64,000 bases of DNA from Adhaeribacter soli (GCF_008727925.1 NZ_VTWT01000001.1:124001-188000); one strand, 5' to 3'; positions 26,294 to 37,400 are shown, counted from the first letter of the stretch. Notes: generated from the letters alone by a model not told the origin. Numbers and translations are program-made.

Positions 26294-27292
26294 TTATTTA
26301 GGGTCGTACGCCCATTTTACGTAAAGTGCACCCCAGGTAAAACCGCCGCCAAAAGCTGAGATAATCAGGTTATCGCCTTTGTGCAACTGGTTTTCATAAT
26401 CCCACAAACAAAGTGGAATGGTGCCGCTGGTAGTATTGCCGTACTTCTGAATGTTGAGCATAACCTTTTCCGGACCAACGTTCATGCGCGCAGCCGTAGC
26501 ATCGATAATGCGCTTGTTGGCCTGGTGCGGAACGAGCCAGGCTACATCGTCGGCTGTCAGGTTATTACGTTCCATGATTTCGGCTGAAACATCGGCCATG
26601 CCTTTTACCGCGAATTTGAATACCGTAGTGCCTTCCTGATACACGTAATGCTCTCTGGCCTGAACAGTTTCGATAGTAGCTGGTTTACGGCTTCCGCCGG
26701 CTTTCTGGTGAAGATAAGCCGCTCCGGTACCATCTGCCTTCAGAATGGAATCCAGCACGCCGTAGCCTTCGGTATTGGGTTCCAGCATCACCGCGCCGGC
26801 GCCATCACCAAAAATAATGCAGGTCGCCCGATCGGTATAGTCGATAATGGAAGACATTTTATCGCCGCCTACCACTACTACTTTTTTGTATTTGCCGGTT
26901 TCAATGAACTGGGCGCCGGTGGCAAGGGCAAAAATAAAGCCTGAGCAGGCCGCCTGAATGTCGTAGCCAAAGGAATTAACCGCGCCGATTTCAGCCGTAA
27001 TAAGGTTTGCCGTGGCCGGAAAAACCATGTCCGGCGTAGTGGTAGCGCAGATCAGCAGGTCTATTTCTTCGGCTTTGGTATTGGTTTTTTTCAGCAGGTC
27101 CTGTACGGCTTTCACGGCCATGTAGGAGGTGCCCAGACCTTCGCCTTTCAGGATGTGGCGCTCTTTGATACCGGTGCGCGTGGTGATCCACTCATCGTTG
27201 GTATCTACCATCGTTTCCAGTTCCTTATTGGTCAGGATGTAGTCTGGAACGTAACCGCTAACACCGGTAATGGCAGCCGTAATCTTTGTCAT
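26294..27292 (-). CDS. fabH: 3-oxoacyl-ACP synthase III
   Basis: FabH condenses acetyl-CoA (or branched-chain acyl-CoA) with malonyl-ACP to start fatty-acid synthesis. The catalytic triad is Cys116 (AACSGF), His256 (PHQANKR) and Asn286 (YGNTTSGT). The length of 332 residues is normal. It follows plsX by 34 bases on the same strand. Whether it prefers acetyl or branched primers cannot be read with confidence. Confidence 0.96.
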   Translation of the reverse strand: MTKITAAITGVSGYVPDYILTNKELETMVDTNDEWITTRTGIKERHILKGEGLGTSYMAVKAVQDLLKKTNTKAEEIDLLICATTTPDMVFPATANLITAEIGAVNSFGYDIQAACSGFIFALATGAQFIETGKYKKVVVVGGDKMSSIIDYTDRATCIIFGDGAGAVMLEPNTEGYGVLDSILKADGTGAAYLHQKAGGSRKPATIETVQAREHYVYQEGTTVFKFAVKGMADVSAEIMERNNLTADDVAWLVPHQANKRIIDATAARMNVGPEKVMLNIQKYGNTTSGTIPLCLWDYENQLHKGDNLIISAFGGGFTWGALYVKWAYDPK

Positions 27293-27326
27293 AGTTTTTT
27301 AGGGGTACTATGTAAAAAAAGCGCCG

Positions 27327-28268
27327 TTAGGCGCTGTATGTTTTTTTGAATTTTTCTGATACGTCGGAGGTGGCCATCTGGTACGCTTGCTGTACCATGT
27401 TGCAGATCGCGCCCGGCGAAGAGGCTCCGTGACCGATTATGGCGTTGCCGTTGATACCCAAAATAGGAGTGCCGCCAACTGCTTCATAATCAAGCCGGTC
27501 AATAAAAGAATCGGAGATGTTTTTCTCCTTGAGAATGTCGTAGAAAGACTCGGCCATTTTCAGGATAACGTTTCCGGTATAACCGTCGCAGACGATCACG
27601 TCCGCTTTGTCGTTGAAAAGGTCGCGGCCTTCAATGTTTCCAACAAAATTAATGCTGGTGTTGGCTTTCAGAAGCTGGTGGGCGGCCTGGGTGGCCATGT
27701 TTCCTTTGCCTTCTTCTTCGCCTAAGCTCATTAAACCCACTTTCGGGTTCGGAATTTTAAGCACTTCTTCGGCATAGATTGAACCGATCTCGCCAAATTG
27801 CTCCAGTACTTCCGGTTTGCAGTCTGCATTTGCGCCTACGTCTACAATTACCCCGATGCCGCCGTTCAGTTTGGGGGCAAAGCTGGCAATGCAGGGGCGT
27901 AAAAAGCCTTCTACCGCCTTAACGCTGAACAAAGCGCCTACCAGCATGGCTCCGGTATTTCCGGCGCTGGCAAAAGCATCTACTTCGCGCGCTTTTAAAA
28001 GGGCATAACCTTTGGCAATACTGGAATCAGGTTTTTGGGTGAGCGCCTTGGTGGGGTGCTCACCCATTGCTATAACCTGGGTGGTATGAATAACAGAAAT
28101 CCTGGGAGAAGTGTATCCGTGTTTTTGCAATTCGGCCTTTATCAGGCCCTCGTCGCCAATAAGCAGGATTTCAGCTTTCCCGGCCAGCTTTTCGGCTGCC
28201 AGTATGGCTCCTTCTACCGTCGCGCCAGGGGCAAAATCGCCTCCCATTGCATCCAGGGCTATCTTCAT
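27327..28268 (-). CDS. plsX: Phosphate acyltransferase
   Basis: PlsX makes acyl-phosphate from acyl-ACP for PlsY-dependent phospholipid synthesis, working at the inner face of the membrane. The N-terminus [20 protein letters not shown] is diagnostic, and [20 protein letters not shown] and [10 protein letters not shown] follow in order. The 313 residues are normal length. The order rpmF-plsX-fabH is ancient and conserved. Confidence 0.96.
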   Translation of the reverse strand: MKIALDAMGGDFAPGATVEGAILAAEKLAGKAEILLIGDEGLIKAELQKHGYTSPRISVIHTTQVIAMGEHPTKALTQKPDSSIAKGYALLKAREVDAFASAGNTGAMLVGALFSVKAVEGFLRPCIASFAPKLNGGIGVIVDVGANADCKPEVLEQFGEIGSIYAEEVLKIPNPKVGLMSLGEEEGKGNMATQAAHQLLKANTSINFVGNIEGRDLFNDKADVIVCDGYTGNVILKMAESFYDILKEKNISDSFIDRLDYEAVGGTPILGINGNAIIGHGASSPGAICNMVQQAYQMATSDVSEKFKKTYSA

Positions 28269-28335
28269 GTATTCAGATAATAAGATTATTTACACATTCA
28301 TTTAAAACAGCAAGGCAAACTTTGCGCGGCTGTGC

Positions 28336-28530
28336 TTAGGCAACGGATGTATAATTCTCGATCACCATTTTACCGTGACGGTATAAGTTACCTTCGTGCA
28401 CGTAGGCATGGTGGTACAGGTGGATCTCTCCAGTAGTAGCGCAGGTAACAACTGCTTTTGGAGTCAGTTTGTCATGCGTTCTTCTTTTGTCACGACGGGT
28501 TTTGGAGATTTTACGTTTAGGATGTGCCAT
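28336..28530 (-). CDS. rpmF: 50S ribosomal protein L32
   Basis: The 64-residue protein begins [20 protein letters not shown], the L32 signature. It has one cysteine (C30, in VVTCATTGE) instead of the two CxxC pairs of the zinc-binding form, so this is the zinc-free form. It lies between the DUF177 gene and plsX as in many bacteria. Confidence 0.96.
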   Translation of the reverse strand: MAHPKRKISKTRRDKRRTHDKLTPKAVVTCATTGEIHLYHHAYVHEGNLYRHGKMVIENYTSVA

Positions 28531-28567
28531 TTTATTTTACTTACTATTTATTTAAAGGTATTTATTA

Positions 28568-29125
28568 CTATTTAATTTTCTTCAAAGCGTCCCACCGCGG
28601 GTCAACCGGGCCTTCATCATCGTCGTCCTCGTCGGTTTCCGGTGCGGTAGAAGAGGAGTAGATCAGGATGTTTTCGTCTTCGTCGGTTACAGCATTTTCA
28701 TCTTCCTCCAGAAATTGTGGACACAATTTCTTTATTGGAACCGAAAGGCCGATGTAGTCGAATAAATGCTGGGCGATGTTTATTTTCTGCGCTCCGTGCA
28801 GGATCTGCAGCACATTTTCGTCCAGTTCAACTTCCTCGTTGCCGAAACGCACGTGCAGCTTCTGGGTCGTGTCGATCGGATAATCGAACTCTTCCAGGCT
28901 GCGGTCGCAGGTCAGGCGCAGGGTACCGGCAATGTGAAAGGTAAAATTGAGCAGCAACTCCGATTTGTCCAGCGTAACGTGGGCTTTTAAATGCCCGCCG
29001 TTCACCAGCGTCTGGTCGAAAAGGCCGAAAAAGCGGTCATCTAGCTCGTAATCAAATTCGTGCTGTTTGTTGCTTAATTGTACCAGTTCTATATCGTAGG
29101 GATGCAGCGCTTTCACGGTTTTCAC
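28568..29125 (-). CDS. DUF177 (YceD-like) protein
   Basis: This 185-residue protein is the YceD/DUF177 partner of L32, needed in some organisms for 23S rRNA maturation. It starts with GTG (29123-29125). The middle carries GTLRLTCDRSLEEFDYPI, usual for the family, and the C-terminus is acidic (ETDEDDDDEGPVDPRWDALKKI); DPRWxxLKKL is the family's closing motif. The gene opens the cluster with a TAATTTTG promoter only 14 bases upstream, so its transcript would have a very short leader. Confidence 0.9.
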   Translation of the reverse strand: MKTVKALHPYDIELVQLSNKQHEFDYELDDRFFGLFDQTLVNGGHLKAHVTLDKSELLLNFTFHIAGTLRLTCDRSLEEFDYPIDTTQKLHVRFGNEEVELDENVLQILHGAQKINIAQHLFDYIGLSVPIKKLCPQFLEEDENAVTDEDENILIYSSSTAPETDEDDDDEGPVDPRWDALKKIK

Positions 29126-29138
29126 TTATTGCAAGGTG

Positions 29139-29146
29139 CAAAATTA
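29139..29146 (-). promoter_or_regulatory. -7 promoter element for DUF177-rpmF-plsX-fabH
   Basis: On the minus strand TAATTTTG matches TAnnTTTG, 14 bases before the GTG start, which implies an almost leaderless mRNA. Confidence 0.55.
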
Positions 29147-29195
29147 GGGAGATTATTTCGATTTTAAAAATATATTCCTGCTTTTTAATGCAAGC

Positions 29196-30218
29196 TTATT
29201 GCCGGGCAGTGGCCTTGAATTGTCTTTTTTTAATGACGTCGCAGGCCAGGAACAGGGCTTCGCGGAACGAAGACTCGTTTGCTACGTTCTGACCTGCAAT
29301 ATTATAGGCCGTGCCATGGTCCGGAGAAGTGCGCACTGCGCTCAGACCTGCTGTGAAATTCACGCCGCTGTCAAAAGCCAGGGTTTTGAACGGAATCAAG
29401 CCCTGGTCGTGGTACATAGCCAGTACGGCGTCTACCTGTTTGTAATGCCCGGTGCCAAAGAACCCGTCGGCCGGAAAAGGACCGAAAATCAGGTTGCCTT
29501 TGTCCTTCAATTGCTTAATGGCCGGGGCAATAATTTCGTTTTCTTCAGCGCCCAGCAAACCGTTTTCGCCGGCGTGCGGGTTCAGGCCAAGAACGGCAAT
29601 GCGGGGTTTATTTACCTGGAAATCAGTTTTTAAGGAATCCAGTAATATGGTTAATTTCCTGATCAAAAGTTCAGTGGTAATTCTGGCCGAAACTTCTTTC
29701 AGGGGCAGGTGTCCGGTGGCTGTTGCTACCCGCAAATCGCCGCCTACCAAAAACATCAGGCTGTCGGCTGCTCCCAGAAACTGGGTGAAAAATTCGGTGT
29801 GGCCTGGAAATTTAAAATTTTCTGACTGAATGTTTTCTTTGTCGATCGGGGCGGTTACCACGCCGTCCAGCAGGCCGGCTTTCAGGTCTTCGGCAGCACG
29901 CTGAATCGATTTTAAAGCGCACTGGCCGGATTCTGGCGTAGGTTTTCCCGGATTGTAATCAAAGTCTTCTTCCCAGCAATTCAGAAGGTTTATTTTGCGG
30001 TTATCGGCGCTGTCAGGGTTCGGGATGGTGTGCAGGTGAAAGTTTTCCAGCTGAAGCTGTTTCCTTACCTTGCTCATAAGCGCCTGATTGGCGTAAATTA
30101 CTGGTGTGCAGAAATTCAGGATCCGGTTGTCGGCCAGCGTTTTCAGGATCACCTCCGGGCCAATACCGTTAAAATCGCCGAGCGTAATACCGAGCCGCGG
30201 TTTTGTTCTATATTCCAT
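29196..30218 (-). CDS. pdxA: 4-hydroxythreonine-4-phosphate dehydrogenase
   Basis: PdxA oxidises 4-phosphohydroxy-L-threonine in the DXP-dependent pyridoxal phosphate pathway. The N-terminal glycine motif reads ITLGDFNGIGPEV (usual GDPAGIGPE). Metal-binding histidines are seen in PGHTEFF, LNPHAGENG and MYHDQGL. The 340 residues are normal length. The gene is separated from the aminopeptidase gene upstream by a hairpin. Confidence 0.93.
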   Translation of the reverse strand: MEYRTKPRLGITLGDFNGIGPEVILKTLADNRILNFCTPVIYANQALMSKVRKQLQLENFHLHTIPNPDSADNRKINLLNCWEEDFDYNPGKPTPESGQCALKSIQRAAEDLKAGLLDGVVTAPIDKENIQSENFKFPGHTEFFTQFLGAADSLMFLVGGDLRVATATGHLPLKEVSARITTELLIRKLTILLDSLKTDFQVNKPRIAVLGLNPHAGENGLLGAEENEIIAPAIKQLKDKGNLIFGPFPADGFFGTGHYKQVDAVLAMYHDQGLIPFKTLAFDSGVNFTAGLSAVRTSPDHGTAYNIAGQNVANESSFREALFLACDVIKKRQFKATARQ

Positions 30219-30239
30219 TTTATTGAATGCGGTTTTTTT

Positions 30240-30294
30240 ACGGCAAAACAGTACCGTTTTAGTTTTTCAGGACTAAGTGATACTGTTTTGCCGT
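30240..30294. terminator. Hairpin between the aminopeptidase gene and pdxA
   Basis: ACGGCAAAACAGTA (30240-30253) faces ATACTGTTTTGCCGT (about 30280-30294), a 14-bp near-perfect stem with T-runs on both sides, directly after the stop of the minus-strand aminopeptidase gene and before the pdxA ATG on the same strand. Confidence 0.7.
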
Positions 30295-30302
30295 TTAGTT
30301 TT

Positions 30303-31757
30303 TTAGCCGAAAATGCTACCGTTCAGGCTTTTTACCTGGCTCGAAAGGAAATCGTAGATCAGGCGCACCGGCGAACCGGTAGCATGTTTGCCGCGGTACG
30401 AATCCGGCGCCGTTAAGAAAGCCGTACCGGCAATGTCGAGGTGAATCCACGGGTAATCAACGAAATGCTCCAGGAATTTACCGGCCGAAATCTGCCCGGC
30501 TTCGGCCATGCCAATATTTTTGATATCGGCAATGTCCGACTCGATATGCTTGCCATATTCATCCCAAAGCGGGAACTCTACCAGGCGCTCATAAACGTGT
30601 TCACCGGAAATTTTCAGCTGCATTTTTACTTCTTCCGGAGCCGTTCCCATCATGGCAATGGCTTCTTTTCCGATGGCCCGTACAGCCGCGCCGGTTAAGG
30701 TAGCCATGTCAATTACCAATTCCGGATCGTATTTCTTGGCAAAGCTCAGCGCATCGGCCAGAATCAAACGGCCTTCGGCATCGGTGTTTAGCACTTCCAC
30801 GGTTTTGCCGCTGTGCATGGTAATTACATCGCCGGGAGCATACGCGCGGCCACCCGGACGGTTATCAGTTGCCGGCACCAACCCGATAATGTGAAGCGGA
30901 AGGTTGTTTTTAGCAGCCGCGTACATAATGCCGGCTACTGCCGCCGCGCCGCTCATGTCCGACTTCATCAGATCCATCGAGTTCGGCGTCGGTTTCAGGC
31001 TCAGTCCGCCGGTATCATATACCACACCCTTGCCTACTAAAATAATCGGTTTAGCATTCTGGGCATTTTCCGGCGCCCATTCCATAATCGTGAAGGTAGG
31101 CGGATCGATGCTACCCTGGTTTACGCTGATCAGGCCGCCCATCTTAAGCGACTGGATCTGAACCAGTTCCAGCACTTCCGTCTGAAAACCGGCTTCTTCG
31201 CCAATTTGCACGAACTGCTGGGCCAGCATCTCGGCCGACTGGAAATTGTGCGGTTCATTTACCAGGTCTCGGGCCAGACAAACGGCCGATTGCACGTTGT
31301 GCAGGTTGCGCACTTCCGTTTCATCGAACTCCGGGCCGGTCAGGTAAATGGTTTCGAGTGAGGCCGGCGTGCTTTTGGTTTTGTATTTCAGGAATTTGTA
31401 ATTGCTCAGGAATAAGCCAACAGCCAAGAAGCGGGCTGCATTTGTTTCCGTGAGGTCTGAAATGTACAGTTCCTTAATTTTATCGGCTTCCAGCACTTTT
31501 TGCAGGCCATTTCCGGCTTTGCGAATTTCTTCCTGGTAGCCGGCCAGGGTTTTCTTTTTCGGCACCATTACCAGGTAAAGTTTGTAGTCGTAGCGGTTAA
31601 TATAAATAAGGGTGCCTTTTTGTTCGATCTGGCTTTGCGCAAAGCGGAGCTCCGGTTCAGTAAGGCCGGGAACGCTGTTTAAAGCATCGGGCTGAACAAT
31701 ATAAGCCACATTAACATTCTCCGGGAGGGAGGCGGTATATAAAAGTTGCGTTGGCAT
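30303..31757 (-). CDS. M17 leucyl aminopeptidase
   Basis: This is a cytosolic two-metal aminopeptidase. The start is set at the ATG at 31757 (MPTQLLYTAS); the frame stays open to a TTG at 31787, but that codon lies inside a -7-like TATATTG. The catalytic C-terminal domain has VGKGVVYDTGGLSLKP with the metal-binding Lys and Asp, MKSDMSGAAAVAG, and the signature NTDAEGRLILADAL. The N-terminal domain is the usual non-catalytic M17 fold. Length 484 residues is normal for PepA-like enzymes. It is used for peptide turnover. Confidence 0.92.
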   Translation of the reverse strand: MPTQLLYTASLPENVNVAYIVQPDALNSVPGLTEPELRFAQSQIEQKGTLIYINRYDYKLYLVMVPKKKTLAGYQEEIRKAGNGLQKVLEADKIKELYISDLTETNAARFLAVGLFLSNYKFLKYKTKSTPASLETIYLTGPEFDETEVRNLHNVQSAVCLARDLVNEPHNFQSAEMLAQQFVQIGEEAGFQTEVLELVQIQSLKMGGLISVNQGSIDPPTFTIMEWAPENAQNAKPIILVGKGVVYDTGGLSLKPTPNSMDLMKSDMSGAAAVAGIMYAAAKNNLPLHIIGLVPATDNRPGGRAYAPGDVITMHSGKTVEVLNTDAEGRLILADALSFAKKYDPELVIDMATLTGAAVRAIGKEAIAMMGTAPEEVKMQLKISGEHVYERLVEFPLWDEYGKHIESDIADIKNIGMAEAGQISAGKFLEHFVDYPWIHLDIAGTAFLTAPDSYRGKHATGSPVRLIYDFLSSQVKSLNGSIFG

Positions 31758-31987
31758 CGGATTAAAACGGTTAGGTTTGGCGCGCAATATAGCAAATTGG
31801 TTTTTTCAACCATAAATCTTACGCTAAAAGTCCTGGAAGTTTTATTTCTGACGCTAGATCGAATCCCAGGGAAATACTTCATCTTCCATCTTTTTATTTG
31901 TTTGTGGTATCAAGTGGTATAATTATGTAAAGTAGTCTTGGGCTGCCAATAGACTGCACTTAATTTAAAGAGCGTTCAGCAGAAGGA

Positions 31988-32257
31988 TTGTCTGAACATG
32001 ATTTTTGGGATTGATGAGATTAACAGGATTTTATATTGGGAGGGAATTGATTTAACTAGGAAAGAAATGCGGGATATGGTCAAGGAAAAAAATGCTGAAA
32101 AAAGGAGGCTAAAAGATGGGAGCCAGATTTACACTTAATCAGCAGGATTGGCTATCTGGTAAATTCCCTTTTTTCCCTTCCGTTTCCGGGATCGTAGTCA
32201 TTGTTTGAATGAAAAATCATGTACATCATTAAAATCCCTTAAATCGTGTTCAGACAA
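31988..32257. repeat. Palindrome-armed dispersed element, 270-bp diverged copy
   Basis: The left arm (31988-32032) begins TTGTCTGAACATGATTTT and the right arm (32215-32257) ends with the inverse, AAATCGTGTTCAGACAA; the arms agree well at their tips and drift inward. Length nearly equals the 2414-2687 copy. It fills much of the 31758-32422 gap between divergent genes; no other feature is seen there besides the rsmA promoter. Confidence 0.75.
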
Positions 32258-32376
32258 ACAAACTTGCGTTTTTCTCAGGCAGGGGTTTTAGAGGAGTGTA
32301 GTTTGAAAATTATGTTTAATAAGAGAGGCTTTTATACCTGGCAGTAAGATTGCGGGGAAGTATTGAAAAATTTGAG

Positions 32377-32384
32377 TAGTTTTG
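32377..32384 (+). promoter_or_regulatory. -7 promoter element for rsmA
   Basis: TAGTTTTG fits TAnnTTTG, with TTG 24 bases upstream (32350-32352). If used, transcription would start near 32391, downstream of the TTG at 32363, which favours the later start of rsmA. Confidence 0.5.
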
Positions 32385-32422
32385 GCGCAATAAGTAAGTT
32401 TCAGCTTAAAACGATACCGTTT

Positions 32423-33208
32423 TTGGATAAAAAAGTAAGCCCTAAAAAGCATCTTGGTCAGCATTTCTTAACCGACCTCAACATTGCCTCTAAAATAGTG
32501 GAGCAACTTACGCTTCCCAGCGGCCTCACCGAAGTACTCGAAGTAGGTCCGGGCATGGGCGTGCTAACCCAATTTCTGCTGAAACACCCGGAATACCGCA
32601 CCACGATAATCGATATCGATAAAGAATCGATCGTTTATTTACAGCAGCATTTTCCGGAACTCGGCGACCGCATTATTTCTGCCGATTTCCTGAAGCTCGA
32701 TCTGAGCACTTTATATACCGGTAAGTTCGCCATTATCGGTAATTTTCCTTATAATATTTCCAGCCAGATTTTCTTCAAAGTTTTAGCGCACCGCAACCAG
32801 GTGATGGAAGTGGTAGGGATGCTGCAAAAAGAAGTGGCCGAACGCATTGCGGCGCCTCCCGGCTCTAAAACCTACGGCATTTTAAGCGTGCTGCTGCAGG
32901 CTTTTTATAATATTAAATACAATTTTACGGTACACGAACACGTCTTTAACCCACCCCCAAAGGTTAAATCGGCCGTGATCAGTTTGGTACGGAATAATAT
33001 TGATAAACTTCCGTGCAACGAATCCCTCTTTTTTGAAGTCGTTAAATTAAGTTTCGGTACACGGCGCAAAACCTTGCGCAATTGCCTGAAAACCTATAAC
33101 CTGCCCGCCGATATCAGCGCCATGCCAATATTCGACAAGCGGGCGGAACAATTAGCGGTAGAAGACTTTGTCGGGCTTACCCAATTAATAGAAGCAGCCC
33201 GCCAATAA
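32423..33208 (+). CDS. rsmA: 16S rRNA (adenine-1518/1519-N6) dimethyltransferase
   Basis: RsmA (KsgA) dimethylates two adenines near the 3' end of 16S rRNA using SAM during late 30S assembly. The family N-terminus KKHLGQHFL is intact; SAM motif I is VLEVGPGMGVLTQFL, and the catalytic motif IV is NFPYNIS. No ATG is available. I chose the TTG at 32423 (DKKVSPKKHLGQ) because it gives the normal 261-residue length and lies below a probable promoter; an in-frame TTG at 32363 would add 20 residues. A TTG start implies weak translation. Confidence 0.9.
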   Translation: MDKKVSPKKHLGQHFLTDLNIASKIVEQLTLPSGLTEVLEVGPGMGVLTQFLLKHPEYRTTIIDIDKESIVYLQQHFPELGDRIISADFLKLDLSTLYTGKFAIIGNFPYNISSQIFFKVLAHRNQVMEVVGMLQKEVAERIAAPPGSKTYGILSVLLQAFYNIKYNFTVHEHVFNPPPKVKSAVISLVRNNIDKLPCNESLFFEVVKLSFGTRRKTLRNCLKTYNLPADISAMPIFDKRAEQLAVEDFVGLTQLIEAARQ

Positions 33209-33368
33209 TTATAAAAACGCTAAGCTTAGCAGCAAAAAAAGTCCGGAATTTTAATAAACATTTTAGGTTACGGACGGTTACGGGTTTACTATATATATAA
33301 TAGAGTAAATATTCGGCCCTTATAGTTGTTGCTGGTTCAGTTTTAATAAAAAAGGGAGCGCTTTACGC

Positions 33369-34322
33369 ATGAAACCATTCTGCCTTATAATCGATCAGAT
33401 GCACCCCGGCATTCTACCCATGCTCGAAAAAATAGGCGTGGAAGTAAGTTATCGGCCGGATATTAAGCCGGACGAAGTAAAAGCTGCCTTAGCTGGTGTA
33501 ACGATATTAATGGTGCGCAGCAAGCTTCAAATTACCGAAGACCTCCTTTCAAAGGCAGATTCCCTTAAAGTAATTGCCAGGGCCGGAGCCGGTATCGATA
33601 ATATAGACGAAGCTGTCCTTGCTGCCCGGAATATTGAACTGATAAATGCCCCGGAAGGTAACCGCACAGCAGTAGGGGAGTTTACGCTTGGTTTACTACT
33701 CGCCCTGTTCCGAAATATTGTAAAAGCCGATAGAGAAGTCCGAAATTTAAAATGGCTCCGGGAACCGAATAGGGGCGAAGAAATTGCCGGAAAAACGATC
33801 GGGATTATCGGCTATGGCAATATGGGAAAATCCTTTGCCCGCTGCCTGGCCGGTTTCGATTGCCGCGTACTGGCCTACGATACCAACCCCGATTGCGAAT
33901 ACGATGCTTTTGGCCAAAAAGCCACTTTGAACGAGGTATTCGAAGCTGCCGAAGTTTTAAGCCTGCATATTCCTTACATTCCCGCCAACTATCACTTCGT
34001 AAACGAGCAGTTTCTGCAGCATTTTCAAAAACCGATCTGGCTCCTCAATACGGCCCGGGGGGAAGTTATGGATTACAGAGCGTTAGTAAAAGGGCTTAAA
34101 TCCGGAAAAATTAAAGGAGCGGCCCTTGATGTGCTGGAAAATGAAAAACTTGCCGCTTTAACCCCTGAGCAACAGGAGAACTTTGCCTGGCTTTCAGGGG
34201 CAGAGAATGTTATTCTAACGCCGCATATTGCCGGGTGGACGCATCAGTCTTACCGGAAGATAAATGAAGTACTGGTACAAAAACTGCAAACCGTTCTTAC
34301 TCAGATAAGTGCCCTACGGTAA
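33369..34322 (+). CDS. D-isomer 2-hydroxyacid dehydrogenase, SerA-like
   Basis: This cytosolic NAD-dependent enzyme has the family's catalytic Arg230 (LNTARGE), Glu257 (LDVLENE) and His286 (LTPHIAGWT), and the nucleotide motif IGIIGYGNMG (144-153). At 317 residues it lacks the C-terminal ACT domain of full SerA, as do short phosphoglycerate dehydrogenases. It may supply serine or act on another 2-hydroxyacid; no serC or serB gene is adjacent. It is monocistronic. Confidence 0.85.
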   Translation: MKPFCLIIDQMHPGILPMLEKIGVEVSYRPDIKPDEVKAALAGVTILMVRSKLQITEDLLSKADSLKVIARAGAGIDNIDEAVLAARNIELINAPEGNRTAVGEFTLGLLLALFRNIVKADREVRNLKWLREPNRGEEIAGKTIGIIGYGNMGKSFARCLAGFDCRVLAYDTNPDCEYDAFGQKATLNEVFEAAEVLSLHIPYIPANYHFVNEQFLQHFQKPIWLLNTARGEVMDYRALVKGLKSGKIKGAALDVLENEKLAALTPEQQENFAWLSGAENVILTPHIAGWTHQSYRKINEVLVQKLQTVLTQISALR

Positions 34323-34344
34323 CAGCTAAAAATAAGTTTAAATT

Positions 34345-34376
34345 TTTGCTAATTATTTTTTATCTGTCTATCTTTA
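34345..34376 (+). promoter_or_regulatory. Promoter of the TonB receptor operon
   Basis: TTTG (34345-34348), 20 bases of spacer, then TATCTTTA (34369-34376), a seven-of-eight match to the -7 consensus TAnnTTTG. Spacing is as reported for Bacteroidota. The ATG is 53 bases further. Confidence 0.6.
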
Positions 34377-34429
34377 AAGCTTTGAATTATACCCACTACC
34401 ACCTTAATAAATTCTTTTACTAACCACGT

Positions 34430-37400
34430 ATGATGCGAAAACTTTTACTACTCTTCGCTTTTCTGGGTTTCACGTATGGGGCGGCACTCGCCCAAACGGG
34501 TAAACTGGCTGGAAAAGTGCTTGACAAAACCAACAAGGAGCCAATAGCATTTGGTGCCGTTGTGTTGAAGCTGAACGGTGCGCAGAAGGCCCATGGCACT
34601 ACTGACATCGACGGCGCGTACTCCATTACCGGTCTTACGCCGGGGTCTTATTCTGTTGAAATTACTTATTTAGGATACAACCGGCAGGTGATCAATGGTG
34701 TAGTTGTTTCAGTTGATAAAACGACGGCCCTCAATATTGATCTTTCACCTTCCGATAAAGTGCTGGATGAATTGGTCGTAACCACCTGGCGCGAACCGAT
34801 CATCGGCCCTGAAAAAGTAGGCCAGACACTAACCTCCGACCAGATTAAGAAAATCGCTTCCGTAGATGTTGGAACGCTTGCCTCTACTGCAGCAGGTGCA
34901 ACATCTGCAGATGCCGGTCGTGGAATTAGCCTTCGTGGTTCGCGTACTGCCGGTACCGTTTATTATGTAAACGGCGTTAAGCAGTTGGTAACTCCAACCC
35001 TGTCTCCAAACTCAATCGCGCAGATGACGGTTATCAGTGGCGGCCAGCCTGCTCAGTATGGTGATGCTGCAGGTGGGGTAATCAATATTACTACTTCAAG
35101 CCCTTCTGCAAATTTCCAGGGTGGCATTGAAGGAGAGACTTCTACCTTTTTAGACAAATACAATAATAACCGCATTAACTTCAGCCTTACCGGCCCGATC
35201 TGGACCAAGCGCGATGCCTCTGACTCTACAAAGAACCGTTCTATTTTAGGTTTCTTTTTATCCGGTCAGTACCAGAACTCAAAAGACGACAGCCCGTCGG
35301 CCCAGGGAGTATATAGTTTAAAAGATGCTTCCAGAAAACGGATCAGCGATCAGCCCTTCCTCAATGACCCGCAAGGTGGTTACAGTGTAGCTGCTCAGCA
35401 GATCACGATGGCCGATATGGAAAAAGGCAAAGTACGTGAAAACGTAGGGAGCCAGCGTTTCAACATTAACACTTCTTTCGATTTCCAGCCGAAAGAAAAT
35501 ATCATGATCACGTTCGGTGGTTTATTCAACCGTTCCGATCGTAATATGTACGTAAATTCCTACTCCTTATTTAATGCTGAGAATAATCCGCAGCAAATCA
35601 TCAATAACTGGAATGCTTATATCCGATTCCAGCAATTCTTCCGCGATGCTCCGGGCGATTCTTCCAGCAGCGCGTTTAAAAATGCTTACTATCAGATTCA
35701 GGCCGACTATTCTAAGTACGACCGTGTAATTCAGAACGAGCGTTTGAAAGATAACGTTTGGCGGTATGGCTATATCGGTAAATTCAATACCCAGAATCAG
35801 ACCTTCTATCAACCCGTTTCTATGCGGGTGCCGGATCCGAATAAGCCGGGCGACTCCATTACCAGCAATGTATTGGTAGATATGGGTGATTACAGCACCA
35901 ACCTGACGTTTGAGAATTCCGGCGACAATCCTTACCTGGCGCGCTACACCGAACAAGTGCTGGCCGAAAGAAACAGATTAGAAGATCCGGTTTCAAACAT
36001 TTTTGATCTGGCTTTAAGCCAGGGCGTACTGAACGGGGGCGATCCGAACTCTGTTTATTCGATGTATGCCAACCGTGGTTCCGTTTATCCATTATACGCA
36101 CTTTTAAATAACGATCAGTTCCGGCTTTCAGCCTTAGGTTCAGCCGAATTAGGCAAACATACCTTTAAGCTAGGTTTTGAATTTGAGCAACGCGTAGAGA
36201 CAAACTATTCCATTGACGGTACATCGCTGTGGACCTACGGTCGTGCCTTCACTTTTTCCGATACCGAATTAGACCTGAACAATGCTACGCCAACCTACGA
36301 TGAAACAGGAAAACTGATCCGCCTCGATTATGGAACAAAAGCAATTGCCAACCAGAGTACATTTGGTAAAAACCTGCGTAATAAATTAGGTCTGCAACCA
36401 GGCCAGCCAATTAATATCGACGCGATAAGCCCGGAAGATCTGTCGGTTAGCATGTTCTCGGCCGATGAACTGATTAACCCGGATATTGTAAATTATCAGG
36501 GATATACTTACGATGGAAAACGCACCACCAAGCGGGTAAGCTTTGAAGACTTCTTCAGCGATCCGATCAACCGTCCGCAGGATGCAGTGCGTCCAATTTA
36601 TGCCGCCGCTTTTATTGAAGATAAATTCCAGATCGAGGACCTGACCCTGCGGGCCGGCCTTCGTGTTGACCGCTACGATGCCAACCAGAAAGTATTGAAA
36701 GATCCTTATTCCCTGGTTGACCTGATGCATGCCAAAGATCTTCGTAACCTGACCTTCGCGAACGGATACAATATCCCTTCAAATATTGGCGATGACTATG
36801 TAGTTTATGTAGATAAGAACTCCCAGGATTTCTCCCGGAATTCTTCCACTAACTTTGCAGTAACCGGTTACCGTAAAGGCGATACCTTCTACGATGTAGA
36901 TGGTACAGCAACAGAAAACACAAACAAGATCACTGAAAACGGTGCGGCTTATCCGCTCTTCGATCCGGCGCTTCAGGGTAACCCGGATACCGATTACCTG
37001 AAATCACGTGGTTTATCCGTAAAAGCATTTAAAGACTACGAGCCGCAGATCTATGTAATGCCTCGTTTATCTTTCTCCTTCCCGATTTCGGAAGATGCGT
37101 TATTCTTTGCGCACTACGATATTTTAACCCAGCGCCCGGAAAGAAACGGTACTTTGCCAAGCGATTATTACTTCCTGTATGGTAGCATTGGTTCCCGGAA
37201 CGAGATCAACAACCCGGATCTGAAACTGCAGAAAACCATCGATTATGAAGTTGGCTTTGAGCAGCGTTTAACCCAATCTTCTGGTTTAACGATCTCCGCT
37301 TTCTACAAGGAAATGCGGGATCAGGTATCTTACCGCAGATACGTAGCTGCTTATCCGCAGGATTATGTAACCTTCAGCAACCTGGATTTTGGTACTGTAA

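Noticed and set aside
33286-33311. AT-rich near-palindrome TTTACTATATATATAATAG before the hydroxyacid dehydrogenase gene
   Set aside because: It may be an operator or promoter, but with simple AT sequence and no second copy, I cannot support a regulatory call.
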